Positions 23,433 to 32,369 of a stretch of 53,032 nt of DNA are shown piece by piece (positions within the stretch are counted from its first letter, which is position 1; every line of letters begins with the position of its first letter). The DNA comes from a virus. Position numbers and translations under genes: made by a program. The notes beneath the pieces are model-generated. The model had not been told where the DNA came from. It worked only from the letters and a program-made list of their open reading frames with translations, and ran no database searches. Location: positions 1 through 53,032 of IMG/VR virus record IMGVR_UViG_3300041409_000651; one strand, 5' to 3'.

Positions 23433-23927
23433 ATGGCTCTCGATCTCGAAGGACGCAGGCGTGCGAAGTGCGGGTGGCGCGACTGCCCGTACCCGGCGAA
23501 GGTGATCGACCTCACCGCCGGTCAGTTCGTCGAGGACCCGACGGCCGACAAGGCGTTTCACCAAGCGTGCTACGAGGCGAAGCAGGGCGCGCAGGCCGAG
23601 CGAGCGGACCGTCGACAGAAGCGGCTCGCGGACGAGGCGCTCGACAAGGAGTACGCGGACGCCGTCGCCGCGCAGCGCCTCGCCGCGGACGTCGCGGCGT
23701 GGCAGGCACGGAAGGACGCGTGGGACGCCGACGCGTCGCACGCCGGGCGCCCGTTCCCCGACCCGAAGCCGGGCTCGACGCCCGCAGCGGTGACCGCCGA
23801 CGGCGACCACGCCGGGCCGCCTCCGATGGGGAACGCGATCCCGACGAACGTGTGGAAGGCGGGCGACGCGAAGCCCGCGAACGCGACGGCCGTCCCGGTC
23901 CCGTCCGCGACGCCCGTCAACCGGTAG
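23433..23927 (+). CDS. Helical hypothetical protein near the connector genes, 164 aa
   Basis: Leaderless-type start. The N-terminus has CGWRDCPY and HQACYEA, a plausible zinc site in residues 13-48. A long charged helix or coiled coil follows (RRQKRLADEALDKEYADAVA), then a Pro/Ala/Gly-rich tail. Genes of this outline occur near head-tail connector genes of some actinophages. The exact role is unknown. Confidence 0.55.
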   Translation: MALDLEGRRRAKCGWRDCPYPAKVIDLTAGQFVEDPTADKAFHQACYEAKQGAQAERADRRQKRLADEALDKEYADAVAAQRLAADVAAWQARKDAWDADASHAGRPFPDPKPGSTPAAVTADGDHAGPPPMGNAIPTNVWKAGDAKPANATAVPVPSATPVNR

Positions 23928-23934
23928 ACCCTCG

Positions 23935-24606
23935 GTGACAATGGCGCCGTGGGTGTCCGCGGCATGGCTGATCCCCGCCAACTGCGAGGGCATGGACTCG
24001 GCGAAGGTCGACGAGGCGGTGACCGTCGCCGCCGTCACCGAGATCCTGTTCCTCCTCTCGGGGAAGCAGTTCGGCGTCCGCTCCGACGTGTACGAGCCCG
24101 CGCTCTGCCCGAACCTCTGCTGGATCCACGCGTTCCCCGGCAACTACGAGGAGGGCGTGACGAACCGTGGACGCATCGAGCTTGCGGGACCGGCGGTCGT
24201 GTCGTCGGTGACGGTGAACGGCGCCGCGCTCTCGCCCGCGTCGTACCGGGTCGAGGACGGCCGCTACCTCCGCCGCCTCGACGCCGGGTGGCCGTGCTCT
24301 GGCGTGCACATCGACTACACGTGGGGGAAGCCGGTCCCGAACGCCGGGGTCCTCGCCGCTCAACAACTGGCGTGCGAACTCGCGAAGAGCGTCTCGGGGT
24401 CGGGTTCCTGCAAGCTCCCCGCCCGCGTGCAGTCCCTCACCCGGCAGGGCGTGACGATGACGATCCTCGACCCGCAGGACTTCCTCGACAACGGCCGCAC
24501 CGGGCTCTACTTCGTCGACCTGTTCCTCGCCGCGGTCAACCCGACCGGGAAGCGGCGGAGGGCTACGATCGCTTCGCCCGACATATCCAGAGGAGTTCGA
24601 CCGTGA
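23935..24606 (+). CDS. Head-tail connector (adaptor) protein candidate, 223 aa
   Basis: GTG start at 23935; an ATG two codons later (23941) is an equally good choice. The N-terminal half shows helices typical of connector proteins (KVDEAVTVAAVTEILFLLSGKQFG). A beta segment follows (RIELAGPAVVSSVTVNG, ALSPASYRVEDGRYLRRLD), then a helix with AAQQLACELAKS. The C-terminus contains LTRQGVTMTILDPQDFLDNGRTG, a pattern common in actinophage head-to-tail proteins. The gene starts the connector block that leads to the tail genes. Confidence 0.65.
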   Translation: MTMAPWVSAAWLIPANCEGMDSAKVDEAVTVAAVTEILFLLSGKQFGVRSDVYEPALCPNLCWIHAFPGNYEEGVTNRGRIELAGPAVVSSVTVNGAALSPASYRVEDGRYLRRLDAGWPCSGVHIDYTWGKPVPNAGVLAAQQLACELAKSVSGSGSCKLPARVQSLTRQGVTMTILDPQDFLDNGRTGLYFVDLFLAAVNPTGKRRRATIASPDISRGVRP

Positions 24607-25034
24607 CCGAAGAGCCCGAGTACGACCCGACCGAGAAGACCGTCGACGACGTCATGGCCGACGTCGAGAACGGCGTCGCCGACGCGCAGAGCGTCCTCGT
24701 CGCCGAGCAGGGCGCGCCGAAGCCGCGCACGACCCTGATCGAGCGCCTCACGAGGCACCTCGAAGAGCAGGACCCCGGCGACGGCGACGGCGACGGCGAC
24801 GGGATCGACCCGAGCGACGTCGCGCGGACCGGCGGCGCCGACCCGAGCCCGGTCGACCCGGACGAGCCGGTGCGGATCCCCGAGGGTCAGGAAGTCCTCA
24901 CGACCCCGGACCCGACGGTGCAGGAGGGCTACACGTCGAGCGACGTCGGTCAGGAGCAGGGCACGCCCGCACCGGAGCCGAAGGGCTCGACGGGCGAGGC
25001 GCTCTCGCACCGCGACGAGACCCGCACCTACTAG
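24603..25034 (+). CDS. Acidic repeat-containing hypothetical protein, 143 aa
   Basis: GTG in a GTGA overlap, with an AGAGGAG Shine-Dalgarno. The protein is very acidic. It has a helical N-terminal third and a low-complexity GDGDGDGDG run around residue 58, produced by tandem GGCGAC repeats. The rest is Pro/Glu/Thr-rich and probably disordered. It may be a flexible virion or assembly protein. No homologue is recognised. Confidence 0.5.
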   Translation: MTEEPEYDPTEKTVDDVMADVENGVADAQSVLVAEQGAPKPRTTLIERLTRHLEEQDPGDGDGDGDGIDPSDVARTGGADPSPVDPDEPVRIPEGQEVLTTPDPTVQEGYTSSDVGQEQGTPAPEPKGSTGEALSHRDETRTY

Positions 25035-25049
25035 CCGAAGGAGGCGGCC

Positions 25050-25499
25050 GTGCCGCCCGTCCCGAACGTGAAGGGCGCGGCGGCCGGTCTCCTCGCGGCG
25101 ATCGACGCCGAGGCGCTCCTGCAAGCTCGCCCGGCGACGGGCCGTAGCTTCGTCGCAGAGGCGGCTCCTGTCCCGCAGGACTGCTCGCAGACGTACGTCG
25201 TGGTGCTCAACGTCGTCCCGTACCTGACGGGACCGGTGAACGCGGCGACGTCGTGGCGTGTCGACGTCGAGGCACAGATCGGGCGGTGCACGGCGGCGGC
25301 GATGGGCGACAACGGCGACCCGCCGTCGGTCGCGACGATCGAGGCGTCGTCGACGAGCGTCCTCGCCGATCTGGCGGTCCTCGTCGAAGCGGCCCGGAAG
25401 TACGCCCGGTCGTGCTCGACGGTGGTAATCACATCGGCGTCACCGTCGGTGAATGGGGACATGGCGGCCGCTACGCTGCGTGCGTCGATCCAACTCTGA
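25050..25499 (+). CDS. Tail terminator/completion-like protein candidate, 149 aa
   Basis: GTG start. The sequence has a helix, then beta strands (TYVVVLNVVPYLTGPV and SWRVDVEAQIGRC), then a helix (LADLAVLVEAARKYARS) and a final strand. Length, order of secondary structure and position between the connector and the HK97 gp10-like gene fit a head closure or tail terminator protein. This is inference from position and outline. Confidence 0.5.
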   Translation: MPPVPNVKGAAAGLLAAIDAEALLQARPATGRSFVAEAAPVPQDCSQTYVVVLNVVPYLTGPVNAATSWRVDVEAQIGRCTAAAMGDNGDPPSVATIEASSTSVLADLAVLVEAARKYARSCSTVVITSASPSVNGDMAAATLRASIQL

Positions 25500-25511
25500 G
25501 GAGGACCGCAG

Positions 25512-25712
25512 TTGCGAGTGCAGGCACGGGCGAACGTGTTCGGTCTCACCTACGGGCAGACCGGCGAACTCGACGCCGGGAACGAGGAGGTCGCTCGGGC
25601 GCTCGCAATGGGGTTCGTGGTCGAGGTCGACTCGAACGGGACCCCGAAGGGCGGAGCCGCTCCGCTCGCACCGTCGCAGGTCGGCGGGTGCGGGTGCGGC
25701 GGCCGTGCCTGA
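25512..25712 (+). CDS. Small hypothetical protein with CGCGG tail, 66 aa
   Basis: The TTG at 25512 is chosen for its distance to the Shine-Dalgarno GAGGAGG. The GTG two codons later is possible. The first 45 residues form a small beta-rich domain (QARANVFGLTYGQTGEL, ALAMGFVVEVD) and the end is GGCGCGGRA. Small proteins of this kind sit among head-completion genes. The function is unknown. Confidence 0.5.
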   Translation: MRVQARANVFGLTYGQTGELDAGNEEVARALAMGFVVEVDSNGTPKGGAAPLAPSQVGGCGCGGRA

Positions 25713-26100
25713 CGGCTCCTACGTCCGCTTCGACGGGGCGAAGCTCGCCGCGTACCTGACGGCGACGGGCGGGCACGTCGCGCAGGATCTCACCCGGCGG
25801 GCGTTGCGTGTAGCGAACCGGGCGAAGGAACTCGCGCCCGTCGACACGGGACGGCTCCGCGCTTCGATCGTGTGGACGATCGGTGTCGGCGGGAACGGGA
25901 AGCTCGTCGCGCGCGTCGGGACGAACGTCGCGTACGCCCGGCCCGTCCACGAGGGTTCACGCCCGCACGTGATCCGCCCGCGCCGCGGTCGGGTGCTCGT
26001 GTTCCCGATGGGCGGCCGTACCGTCTTCGCCCGAGTCGTTCACCATCCCGGCACCCGGCCGCACCCGTTCCTGCGGGACGCGCTCCGGGCGGCCGCCTGA
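25705..26100 (+). CDS. HK97 gp10-like tail completion (neck) protein, 131 aa
   Basis: GTG start with an eight-base overlap. The sequence AKELAPVDTGRLRASIV, NVAYARPVHEGSRPHVI and HHPGTRPHPFLRDALR matches the core of HK97 gp10-like minor tail/neck proteins. A helix leads to PVDTGxLR, then YAxxVHxG, then the C-terminal HPGTxPxPFLR. These proteins complete the head-proximal end of the tail. Its place before the chaperone and tape-measure genes agrees. Confidence 0.8.
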   Translation: MPDGSYVRFDGAKLAAYLTATGGHVAQDLTRRALRVANRAKELAPVDTGRLRASIVWTIGVGGNGKLVARVGTNVAYARPVHEGSRPHVIRPRRGRVLVFPMGGRTVFARVVHHPGTRPHPFLRDALRAAA

Positions 26101-26110
26101 TCCCAAGGAG
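26101..26110 (+). promoter_or_regulatory. Conserved leader/RBS TCCCAAGGAG
   Basis: Exact copy of the regulon leader directly after the upstream TGA, five bases before the ATG at 26116. Here no TCGGCTAC promoter element is present, so the motif acts at the level of translation. Confidence 0.7.
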
Positions 26111-26115
26111 GACCC

Positions 26116-26547
26116 ATGAAGGATTTCGATGCGGCACGCAGAGAACGCGGCGAGAAGGAGGCGCCGCTCGACTTCCGTCTCGGCGGCGAGGAGTTCCACC
26201 CGATCGCCTACTACCCGGCCGGGAAGTACCTCTCGATCGTCGTCGGCGGCGTGACCGTCGTCCGCTACCGCGACTTCATGGGCGACGTCCTGCCCGACGA
26301 GGAGTACGAGATCTTCGAGAAGGTGATCGAGAGGAAGATCGACCCGATCGACGTCGCCGACGTGAAGGACGTCGTCGACTGGCTCATGGCGGAGTACGCG
26401 GCCCGCCCTACGAAGCCGCTCACCTCCTCGGATGGTGGGCGGCCGAGCGATGGGGACTCCTCGAAGCCCGATACGACCCCGACGGGACCGGACGTCTCCT
26501 CGATCTCCCCATCCGGCGAGTCCTCGGCTTCGCTTTCGCCGAGCTAA
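26116..26547 (+). CDS. Tail assembly chaperone, short form (gpG-like), 143 aa
   Basis: Starts behind the leader TCCCAAGGAG. Residues 1-95 form the folded part (PLDFRLGGEEFHPIAYYPAG, EEYEIFEKVIERKIDPID). The last 47 residues are Ser/Pro/Gly/Asp-rich and overlap another open frame that codes the folded second half. This is the usual arrangement of G and GT chaperones, which bind the tape measure protein and recruit tail tube subunits. The short form results when ribosomes do not shift. Confidence 0.75.
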   Translation: MKDFDAARRERGEKEAPLDFRLGGEEFHPIAYYPAGKYLSIVVGGVTVVRYRDFMGDVLPDEEYEIFEKVIERKIDPIDVADVKDVVDWLMAEYAARPTKPLTSSDGGRPSDGDSSKPDTTPTGPDVSSISPSGESSASLSPS

Positions 26548-26723
26548 CGAGAGGTCTCGATTCCGTGCAGATCGCGCAGTACGAACGGTGGCTCGCCGGT
26601 GACGTCGACGACGTCGCCGATCTCGTCGTCCCCGACGGGATGGAAGACGCGCGGCTCGCCGCGTCCGAGGAGGCACGGATGCTCATGCTCGCCGGTGGCT
26701 TCGATCCCGACGAGGAGGTGTAG
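26398..26723 (+). CDS. Tail assembly chaperone, -1 frameshift extension (gpT-like)
   Basis: The frame shifted by -1 relative to the gene at 26116 is open to 26723 and codes for a folded protein: PPYEAAHLLGWWAAERWG, LDLPIRRVLGFAFAELTRGL and QIAQYERWLAGDVDD. It has no start of its own in a suitable place, so it should be expressed as a fusion after the shift. No textbook slippery heptamer (such as GGGAAAA) stands in the region, so the exact shift point is unknown. The given start is only the approximate beginning of the extension. Confidence 0.65.
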
Positions 26724-26726
26724 GCG

Positions 26727-29147
26727 GTGAGCTTCGCGGGCGGCGGCGAGGTGATCGGCGAGGCGTTCGTCGAGATCAAGCCGCTCACCGACAAGTTCCT
26801 CTCGGACGTCGAGGGTCAGACGACGTCGGCGTTCTCGAAGGCGGGCGACTCGGCCGGGAAGGCGTTCACGGACAAGGTCGACTCGAATCTGAAGCGGTCC
26901 GAGAAGGACGGCGCCGACGCGGGTGGGAAGGTCGGGAAGGCGTTCGCTAAGAAGCTCACCGACTCGGCGGACGGCTTGCAGGACTTCGGGAAGAAGGCGA
27001 CGGTCGCGATCTCGCTCCCGATCGTCGCCGGGCTCGGGCTCGCGACGAAGGCGGCGTCGGATCTCGGCGAGGCGACGAACGCGACGGGACTGATCTTCGG
27101 TGAGGCCCGGAAGGAGATCGACGACTTCGCGAAGCATGCGGCGACGTCGGTCGGGACGTCGCAGCGCTCGTTCCGTGACCTGACCACGAACGTCGGCGGC
27201 TTGCTCACCGCGCTCGGACTGACCCGCACCGAGGCGGCGGCGGCGTCGATCGACCTCGTGAAGATCGGCGCCGATCTCGGTTCGGCGTACAACGCCGAAC
27301 CGGCCGAGGCGGTAGAGGCGCTCGGCGCCGCGATCCGGGGCGAGACCGAACCGGCCCGCCGCTTTAACATCGTCCTCGACGCTGCGTCGGTGACGGCGAA
27401 GGCGGTCGCTCTCGGGCTCATCGAGCAGGGCGCCGAGTTGACGAACACGGCGAAGGCGCAGGCGACGCTCGCGCTCATCACCGAGCAGGCGAGCAACGTG
27501 CAGGGCGACTTCGTGAACACGTCCGACGGCGCCGCGAACAAGCAGCGGATCCTCCGCGCCGAGCTAGAGGACACCGCAGCGAAGATCGGAGCGAACCTCC
27601 TCCCGGCGTTCACGGGGATTCTGAACGTCGCGGAGAAGGGCGTCTCGGCTCTGTCGAACATGGGTCCCGGCGCGACGCAGGCGGGACTCGCGATCGCCGG
27701 GATCGCCGTCGCCGCCGGTCCGGTCGCCGGTGCCGTCGGGAACGTGATCTCGCTCTCCGAGACGCTCGGGCCGAAGCTCAAAGCGATGAGCCTGACGGGC
27801 GTCGGCGCGTTCGGTGTCCTCGCTCTCGGCGCGGCCACGTTCGCGAAGGCGATCATCGACTCGCGCCAGCACGTGCAGGACTTGTACGACGACCTGAACA
27901 AGGGCACGCCCGACGTGTCGTCGCTGAAGTCGCTCCGCACCGAGGCGGAGGCGACCCGGAAGGAGTTCGAGAAGCAGAGCGCCGAGTTCCGGCATCAAGA
28001 GCACGACCTCGGCCCGCTCGGCGCGGCGACGCAGCAGTTCATCGAGAACGTGACGCCGCTGAAGAACCGGATGCAGGAGAACTCCGACGCCGTCGGCGAG
28101 GGTCGGAAGCGGCTCGACGAGTTCGAGGAGGCGCAGGGGCGCGCGACGGAGGCGGTCAACGTCGCCGCGGCTCGACTGAAGTTGACGACGGGCGAGGTCG
28201 AGACCCTCGCCGAGAAGAACAAGATCGACCTGACGGGCTCGTTCGACGACGTGCAGGAAGCGATCCGCAAGGCGAGCGACGGGACGTCGATCTACGCGTC
28301 GAAGACCGACGCGTCGGCGACCGCGACCGAAGCGTTCGCCGATAAGACGGCGTCGGCGGAGGACAAGCTGAAGACGTTCCGGACGGCGCTCGACCTCGCG
28401 CTCGGCGGGCACCTGTCGATCACCGAGGCGAGCATCCGGCATCAAGAGGCGATAGCGAACCTGACGCAGGCGATCACCGACAACGGGACGTCGACGAACC
28501 TCCTCACCGAGAAGGGCCGCAACCTTCAGGGCGCGCTGAACGACGTGATCGCTTCGGCGGAGGGCGAGGTCGACGCGCTCGTGAAGAGCGGCGAGGTGAC
28601 CGAGGGGACGTCGGAGCAGAAGCGGGCGCTCGTGCAGCGCTTGACGGATCTTCAGGAGAAGTTCCCTCAACTGAAGGGACCGATTCAGGAATACATCGAC
28701 AAGATTAAGGACATCCCGGCGGAGTACGTCACCGACGTTCACGCCGTCGTCGAGCCCGCGATCCTCGACCTGAAGCGGTTCCGAAAGGCGATCGCCGAGC
28801 TACCGACGGGGATCTTCGTGCAGCCCGGCTTCGACCCGAACGCTCTGATCGCTCAGTTCTCGAACCAGCGCGAGTACGGCGGCCGCGTCTACGCGGGACG
28901 CCAGTACGTCGTCGGCGAGAAGCGCGCCGAGTTGTTCACCCCGGACGTGTCGGGGACGATCTCGCCTCGCGTGCCCGCAGGGTTCGGCGAGACTGGCGGC
29001 ATGAACGTCTCGGTCCCCATCGTGATTCAGGGGAACGCTTCGCCCGAGACGGCGGACCTGTTGCGGCAGGTCGCCCGCGACGAGATCGGCCCGGCGCTCG
29101 AACGTGTCCTCGACGGCGTCCTCGCCGGGAAGGGCACGACCCGGTGA
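26727..29147 (+). CDS. Tape measure protein, 806 aa
   Basis: GTG start just after the chaperone extension. It is by far the longest protein in the tail block. The sequence is rich in Ala, Lys, Glu and Gly, with a hydrophobic helix at about residues 95-115 (ATVAISLPIVAGLGLA) and another at about 315-340. A long helical middle with charged repeats follows (RKEFEKQSAEFRHQEHD). Near the end is a segment GRVYAGRQYVVGEKRAELF, commonly found in actinophage tape measures. It sets tail length and is injected at infection. By the usual 0.15 nm per residue the tail should be about 120 nm. Confidence 0.9.
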   Translation: MSFAGGGEVIGEAFVEIKPLTDKFLSDVEGQTTSAFSKAGDSAGKAFTDKVDSNLKRSEKDGADAGGKVGKAFAKKLTDSADGLQDFGKKATVAISLPIVAGLGLATKAASDLGEATNATGLIFGEARKEIDDFAKHAATSVGTSQRSFRDLTTNVGGLLTALGLTRTEAAAASIDLVKIGADLGSAYNAEPAEAVEALGAAIRGETEPARRFNIVLDAASVTAKAVALGLIEQGAELTNTAKAQATLALITEQASNVQGDFVNTSDGAANKQRILRAELEDTAAKIGANLLPAFTGILNVAEKGVSALSNMGPGATQAGLAIAGIAVAAGPVAGAVGNVISLSETLGPKLKAMSLTGVGAFGVLALGAATFAKAIIDSRQHVQDLYDDLNKGTPDVSSLKSLRTEAEATRKEFEKQSAEFRHQEHDLGPLGAATQQFIENVTPLKNRMQENSDAVGEGRKRLDEFEEAQGRATEAVNVAAARLKLTTGEVETLAEKNKIDLTGSFDDVQEAIRKASDGTSIYASKTDASATATEAFADKTASAEDKLKTFRTALDLALGGHLSITEASIRHQEAIANLTQAITDNGTSTNLLTEKGRNLQGALNDVIASAEGEVDALVKSGEVTEGTSEQKRALVQRLTDLQEKFPQLKGPIQEYIDKIKDIPAEYVTDVHAVVEPAILDLKRFRKAIAELPTGIFVQPGFDPNALIAQFSNQREYGGRVYAGRQYVVGEKRAELFTPDVSGTISPRVPAGFGETGGMNVSVPIVIQGNASPETADLLRQVARDEIGPALERVLDGVLAGKGTTR

Positions 29148-29668
29148 GGCGCCTCGCCGTCGTCGCCGTCTGCGTCGCAGCGTTCGCCGCGTCGTCGTGC
29201 ACCCGCAACGACGCGGCCGCGTTCTTCGCGGCCCGTGAGCTAGGCGCCGACGAGACGCGCCCGGAGCCGTACATGACGTCGAGCGGGTTCGAGGATCACC
29301 CGAACCCGGCGGTCCGTCAGGCGTCGGTCGGGTTTTGGTGCGACGAGTTCGCGGCGGCGATGCTGAACCGGGCGGGGATCCACCCGAACACGACCGGCGA
29401 ACCGCAGGGGCTCGCCGAGCAGTACCCGATCGCCGAGGCGCCGTACCGGCCCGGAGATCTCGTGTTCGTGACCTACAACCCGGCCCGCGTCGAGCAACGC
29501 TACGACCACGTCGGGATCCTTCAGCGCGCCGACGGCGACCACTTGTGGGTCGTGGACGGCAACTGGCCGACGGGCCGCTACAAGCCGAACGGGCGGGCGC
29601 TCTCCGGGGTCGTCCTGAACGAGCGGTGGGTCGGCGACGGCTCCGTGACCGAGATCCGGCGGCCGTAG
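29144..29668 (+). CDS. CHAP-type cell-wall peptidase/amidase with lipoprotein-like signal, 174 aa
   Basis: GTG in a GTGA overlap with the tape measure gene. Residues 1-18 are a signal-like segment (MRRLAVVAVCVAAFAASSC) ending in a lipobox-like ASSC. A CHAP domain follows with catalytic Cys66 in FWCDEFAAAML, His122 in YDHVGIL and a likely Asn/Asp in DGNWP. PGDLVFV is the typical motif before the histidine. CHAP enzymes cut peptidoglycan cross-bridges. The position after the tape measure is that of tail-tip peptidases such as lambda K. The export signal is unusual for a tail protein and may mean a periplasmic or surface function instead. Confidence 0.7.
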   Translation: MRRLAVVAVCVAAFAASSCTRNDAAAFFAARELGADETRPEPYMTSSGFEDHPNPAVRQASVGFWCDEFAAAMLNRAGIHPNTTGEPQGLAEQYPIAEAPYRPGDLVFVTYNPARVEQRYDHVGILQRADGDHLWVVDGNWPTGRYKPNGRALSGVVLNERWVGDGSVTEIRRP

Positions 29669-31245
29669 TGGGAACCGCGACTCTCCGACCGAACGGGACG
29701 GTGCAGACGTTCGGGACTGTCGTCGGCGCCGCCAGCGGGCACGCAGCGCTCTCCGACAACTCCGACGCGTCGTACATCGACATTCCGCTCGACGAGTACG
29801 ACATGGCGACGACCGCCTTCCCGGCGGGCTCGCAGATCCGGTCCGTGACGCAGCGGCTCCGCTACCTCGCGAACGACGCGTTCTTCACGACGGCGATGGT
29901 GCTCAGTCACCGCGTCGGCGCGTCGGGCACGGTGTCGCCGAACACGAGCGTCCCGAACTCGGCGGTCATCACCACGAACTCGGGCGCGGCCCGCACCGTC
30001 AACCCGGACGGGAACCCGTGGACGCAAGCCGATATCGACGGGCTCCACTTCATTCTCACCGCGCTGAACTCGAACTCGTCGATCTACACGACGCGCGCCC
30101 ACGAGGCGTACATCGACGTCCTCTACAACGAACGGCCGACGGCGGTGGTCACCGCGCCCGCCGAGGGCGGCTCGGTCACGACGACGACGCAGCCGACGGT
30201 CACGTGGACGTACGCCGATCCCGAAGCGGACGCTCAGGAGCGCTACCGGGTGAAGGTGTTCAGCGCCGCGCAGTACGGCGCCGGTGGCTTCGACCCGGAG
30301 ACGTCGACGGCGACGTGGGACTCGGGCGACGTGTTCTCGGCGGCGACGTCGGTCGTGGTCGCGTCGCCGCTCGTGAACGGCGTGACCTATCGGGCGTACG
30401 TGAAGGTCGGCGACGTCACCCCGAGCGGCTACTCGGCGAAGTGGTCGACGTGGGACTCGAACACGTTCACGATCGCCGTGACGCCTCCCGGCACGCCGAC
30501 GGTGACCGCCGTCGCCGCCGCCGCGGGCTCGACGATGGGCGGGACCGTCACCTCGGGTTCGATCCCGGCGGGCGGGTCCGGGCACCGCTTCGAGTTGCAG
30601 CGCTCCGTCGACGGCGGCGCGTCGTGGCAGACCGTCCGCGGGTACACGGCGAAGCAGTTCGGGGCGGGGACCGGCGGCGCGGGGACGGCGGTCGCGTTCG
30701 TCGACTACGAAGTCCCGCGCGGCCGGTCGGTGTCGTACCGGGCGCGCTCGACGGCCGACGTCACCGGGTCGCCGATCACGTCGGCGTTCTCGGCGGGGAC
30801 CGTCGCCGTCCTGCAACCCGTCGACGCTCCGTGCGCCTACCTGAAGAGCCCGAGCGACCCGACGAAGAACATCACCGTCGACGTCGCCGAGACCCGCCTC
30901 GCGTCGACGAGCGACCTCCCGCTCTCGATCTTCTACGCCGAGGGCAGGGCGCTCCCGATCGTCCACTCCGCCGACGTCAAAGGCGAGGACTTCGACGTGC
31001 TCCGGTTCTCGTTCCCGACCGACGCCGCCTTCGAGGCGTTCGAGGTGCTCCGGGCACGATCGGAGCCGCTCCTCCTGCAACTCCCGCACGGCGACGCGAC
31101 CGGCGTCTACGCCGACCGCGAGCAGAGGTGGGTCAAGCTCGGGAAGCGGTCCGTCGTCCGCTACACGTACTCGGCCATGAACGCGGCGCAGATCCGCACG
31201 GCGACGGTCCGGGCGATCGAGGTCGCCGAGCCGCCCGTCTCGTGA
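29668..31245 (+). CDS. Minor tail protein with fibronectin III-like domains, 525 aa
   Basis: GTG overlapping the previous stop. The N-terminal 150 residues are beta-rich and end with AHEAYIDVLYNERP, a pattern seen before Fn3 modules in phage tail proteins. Two Fn3-like domains follow (PTAVVTAPAEGGSV ... TWTYADPEAD and PGTPTVTAVAAAAG). The C-terminal 120 residues resemble a separate tail-tip domain (DAPCAYLKSPSDPTKNI). It is probably part of the baseplate or tail tip and contributes to receptor contact. Confidence 0.65.
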   Translation: MGTATLRPNGTVQTFGTVVGAASGHAALSDNSDASYIDIPLDEYDMATTAFPAGSQIRSVTQRLRYLANDAFFTTAMVLSHRVGASGTVSPNTSVPNSAVITTNSGAARTVNPDGNPWTQADIDGLHFILTALNSNSSIYTTRAHEAYIDVLYNERPTAVVTAPAEGGSVTTTTQPTVTWTYADPEADAQERYRVKVFSAAQYGAGGFDPETSTATWDSGDVFSAATSVVVASPLVNGVTYRAYVKVGDVTPSGYSAKWSTWDSNTFTIAVTPPGTPTVTAVAAAAGSTMGGTVTSGSIPAGGSGHRFELQRSVDGGASWQTVRGYTAKQFGAGTGGAGTAVAFVDYEVPRGRSVSYRARSTADVTGSPITSAFSAGTVAVLQPVDAPCAYLKSPSDPTKNITVDVAETRLASTSDLPLSIFYAEGRALPIVHSADVKGEDFDVLRFSFPTDAAFEAFEVLRARSEPLLLQLPHGDATGVYADREQRWVKLGKRSVVRYTYSAMNAAQIRTATVRAIEVAEPPVS

Positions 31246-32369
31246 GGGCACGCTCCGCGAAGTTCGACTCGGCGGTCCGCTACGGCGGGACCGTCTCGTA
31301 CCGCATCGACGTGCAACGCGTGTCGTTGTCGACGGGGGTCGCGACGACGATCGTCGCGGACGTGAAGCTCGTCGGCCCGGCGTCGGTCCACGTCGACACG
31401 TCGGCGTCGTCGCGGCGGTCGCTGCGGTGCACGCTCGCCGACCCGGACGGGTCGCTCGCTCCGATCGCGGCGACGGACCCGCTCGCTCCGTTCGGGAACG
31501 AACTCGTCGTGCGGACCGGGTTCTCGTGGCCCGACGGGAGCTTCGAGCGGGTCGACGTGGGGACGCTCCGCATCGTCGACGCCGAAGCCGACGGCGACGG
31601 TGCCGTGCGCGTCTCGTGCCTCGACCGGTCCGTCGTGATCGCCGAGAACCGTTTCACCGTCCCCTACGTGATCCCGGCGGGAACGAACGTCGTCGCGGCG
31701 ATTCAGTCGCTCCTCCTGTCCCGCTATCCGGGGCTCACGATCTCGTCGACGGCGAGCGTCCGGACGGTCCCGCTCACCGTGTATCAGGAGGGGTCCCACT
31801 CTGGCGACCCGTGGCGCAACGCCCGCGACCTCGCCGCCGCAGACGGGCTCGAAGTGTTCTTCGACGCCGCCGGGGTCGCGGTGATCCGGCCCGTCCCGAA
31901 CCCGGCCGTCGACCCGCTCGTGTGGTCGTACAAGCCGGGCGCCGACTCGATCTACATCGGGTCGACGAGCGGGCTCACCGCCGACGGCGCCGCGAACATC
32001 GCGGTCGTCACCGGCGAGGGGACCGGCGTCGGCGCTCCGATCCGCTCGGTCGCTCAGATCACCGACCCGGCGAGTCCGCTCTACCCGAACGCGTTCGGTC
32101 CCCGCCCGGTGTTCCTCGCGTCGCCGCTCATCACCACGCAGGCGCAATGCGACGCGGCGGCGGTCGGGCTCCTGCAACGATCCGCGGGTGGCGCCGAACG
32201 GCTCCGCTTCACCGCCGCGCCCCACCCCGCGCACGAGGGCGGCGACGTCGTGCAGGTCGTGAACGCCGGGCTCGGTCTCGACCGGAACGTCGTCCTCGCC
32301 AGCTTCGAGACGCCGATCGTCCTCTCCTCGGTCGTCGACTACGCGACCCTCGGGCGGCGGTCGGCGTGA
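31242..32369 (+). CDS. Minor tail protein, DUF5047-like, 375 aa
   Basis: GTG in a GTGA overlap. The N-terminus (YGGTVSYRIDVQRVSLSTG, VHVDTSASSRRSLRCTLAD) and the segment VDVGTLRIVDAEADGDGAV match the pattern of the DUF5047 tail family of actinophages. The middle has PAGTNVVAAIQSLLLSRYPG and the end is a compact alpha/beta part. The overall outline is like baseplate hub proteins that attach to the distal tape-measure complex. The assignment is by pattern memory and moderately sure. Confidence 0.65.
   Translation: MRARSAKFDSAVRYGGTVSYRIDVQRVSLSTGVATTIVADVKLVGPASVHVDTSASSRRSLRCTLADPDGSLAPIAATDPLAPFGNELVVRTGFSWPDGSFERVDVGTLRIVDAEADGDGAVRVSCLDRSVVIAENRFTVPYVIPAGTNVVAAIQSLLLSRYPGLTISSTASVRTVPLTVYQEGSHSGDPWRNARDLAAADGLEVFFDAAGVAVIRPVPNPAVDPLVWSYKPGADSIYIGSTSGLTADGAANIAVVTGEGTGVGAPIRSVAQITDPASPLYPNAFGPRPVFLASPLITTQAQCDAAAVGLLQRSAGGAERLRFTAAPHPAHEGGDVVQVVNAGLGLDRNVVLASFETPIVLSSVVDYATLGRRSA

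Noticed and set aside
24780-24800. GGCGAC tandem repeat as a regulatory repeat
   Set aside because: It is in frame and encodes a Gly-Asp run in an acidic, probably disordered protein.
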